Positions 5,368 through 5,664 of a DNA stretch of 5,664 nucleotides are shown here, one piece after another. The first letter of the stretch is position 1; each line of letters starts with the position of its first letter. The DNA is taken from positions 1-5,664 of the forward strand of contig JAKLHH010000573.1 in the NCBI GenBank assembly GCA_022710245.1, in the 5' to 3' direction. A program made the translations under genes and the position numbers. Origin of the DNA: Myxococcota bacterium. GTDB lineage: Bacteria > Myxococcota > Polyangia > GCA-2747355 > JAKLHH01. The notes below the pieces were generated by a model. That model was given only the letters and a program-made list of their open reading frames with translations. It was not told the origin of the DNA and made no database searches.

Positions 5368-5396
5368 TTGCACCCCGCCCATCCACCGCCTAGACT
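5368..5396 (+). promoter_or_regulatory. Probable promoter of the thioredoxin-like gene
   Basis: TTGCAC (5368-5373) and TAGACT (5391-5396) are separated by exactly 17 bp, the preferred sigma-70 spacing. TAGACT matches TATAAT at four of six positions and TTGCAC keeps the TTG of the -35. Transcription from it would give a leader of about 65 bases before ATG 5469. Judged by eye. Confidence 0.45.
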
Positions 5397-5468
5397 TACG
5401 CGCACGCTCCGGGGTGTTGCTCGGGAGCGGGCGAGGGAAGAGTCAGCGCGAGACGGGAGGCAGCGAGC

Positions 5469-5664
5469 ATGGCATGCGCGAGGAGAGTCCTGGGGATCGG
5501 TTTGCTGGCGGTGGTCCTCACCGTGGCGGGCAGCGCGGCGGCGCTCCGCGTCGGGCAGACGGTGAACACCCTCGAGGTACGGGACGCGAACGACAAGCCC
5601 GCCTGGATCCCGGACGTCGGCGGGAAGGTCCTCACCATCTTCTACACCGACCCCGACGAGAAGG
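5469..5664 (+). CDS. Exported thioredoxin-like (redoxin-fold) protein, 5' part only
   Basis: Sixty-five codons are visible before the right edge. Residues 1-25 are a clear signal peptide: RR at 5-6, a hydrophobic core at 7-19, and SAAA at 22-25 as the cleavage region. The mature part opens VGQTVNTLEVRD, then WIPDVGGKVLTIFYTDPDEK. This follows the usual start of periplasmic AhpC/TlpA-type and YtfJ-like proteins, where a G-Q-x-x-P/N stretch leads to a GKV-hydrophobic-Y strand ahead of the active site. The visible residues right after the strand (YTDPDEK) have no CxxC, but the normal active-site region may lie beyond the edge. GGGAGG (5455-5460) lies eight bases before ATG 5469, a good ribosome site. 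A promoter-like sequence upstream suggests its own transcript. The family call is moderate; the export signal and the start are firm. Confidence 0.7.
   Translation, partial: MACARRVLGIGLLAVVLTVAGSAAALRVGQTVNTLEVRDANDKPAWIPDVGGKVLTIFYTDPDEK

Noticed and set aside
4353..5405. A 350-codon minus-strand open frame across mutM
   Set aside because: It is fully antisense to a well-identified enzyme and has no recognisable motif.

Overview
The window is very GC-rich, with coding sequence strongly biased to G or C in the third codon position. Its gene families point to a Myxococcota (former deltaproteobacterial) genome. These are a sigma-70 factor of the type expanded in Myxococcales, a Ser/Thr kinase with an N-terminal anti-sigma-type zinc finger and a C-terminal PEGA domain, a TPR/PEGA membrane protein, and a PA14 lipoprotein. 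The assignment rests on family knowledge and composition; there is no rRNA or other taxonomic marker here.

Layout. (1) 1-741, minus: a sigma factor, cut by the left edge in region 4. (2) 742-1030: a divergent regulatory region. It holds a probable near-leaderless promoter for the sigma gene, three tandem copies of a 35-bp repeat, a probable kinase promoter, and a structured element (copy A, about 918-988). (3) 1031-2695, plus: the kinase. (4) 2726-3736, minus: the TPR/PEGA protein, convergent with the kinase across 30 bp. (5) 3737-3834: a short divergent spacer with a perfect inverted repeat. It runs into copy B of the structured element (3814-3891), which overlaps the start of (6), a short PA14 lipoprotein on the plus strand (3835-4335). 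(7) 4458-5327, plus: a DNA-repair glycosylase, Fpg/MutM. (8) 5469 to the right edge, plus: an exported thioredoxin-like protein, cut by the edge, with a promoter-like sequence ahead of it.

How it may work together. The divergent sigma factor and zinc-finger kinase look like a signalling pair: the zinc finger is of the kind that binds sigma factors, here fused to a kinase that ends in an extracytoplasmic PEGA domain. The TPR/PEGA protein next door shares the PEGA domain and also lies in the envelope, so it could belong to the same sensory system. MutM and the thioredoxin-like gene look unrelated to that system.

The most notable signal outside genes is the 58-bp element found twice (930-987 and 3832-3889). 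The copies are 45/58 identical without gaps and each sits directly ahead of a gene start. One difference is compensatory within a predicted hairpin stem. The element also reads on the minus strand as a partly conserved peptide, so whether it is RNA, DNA repeat or coding is open.
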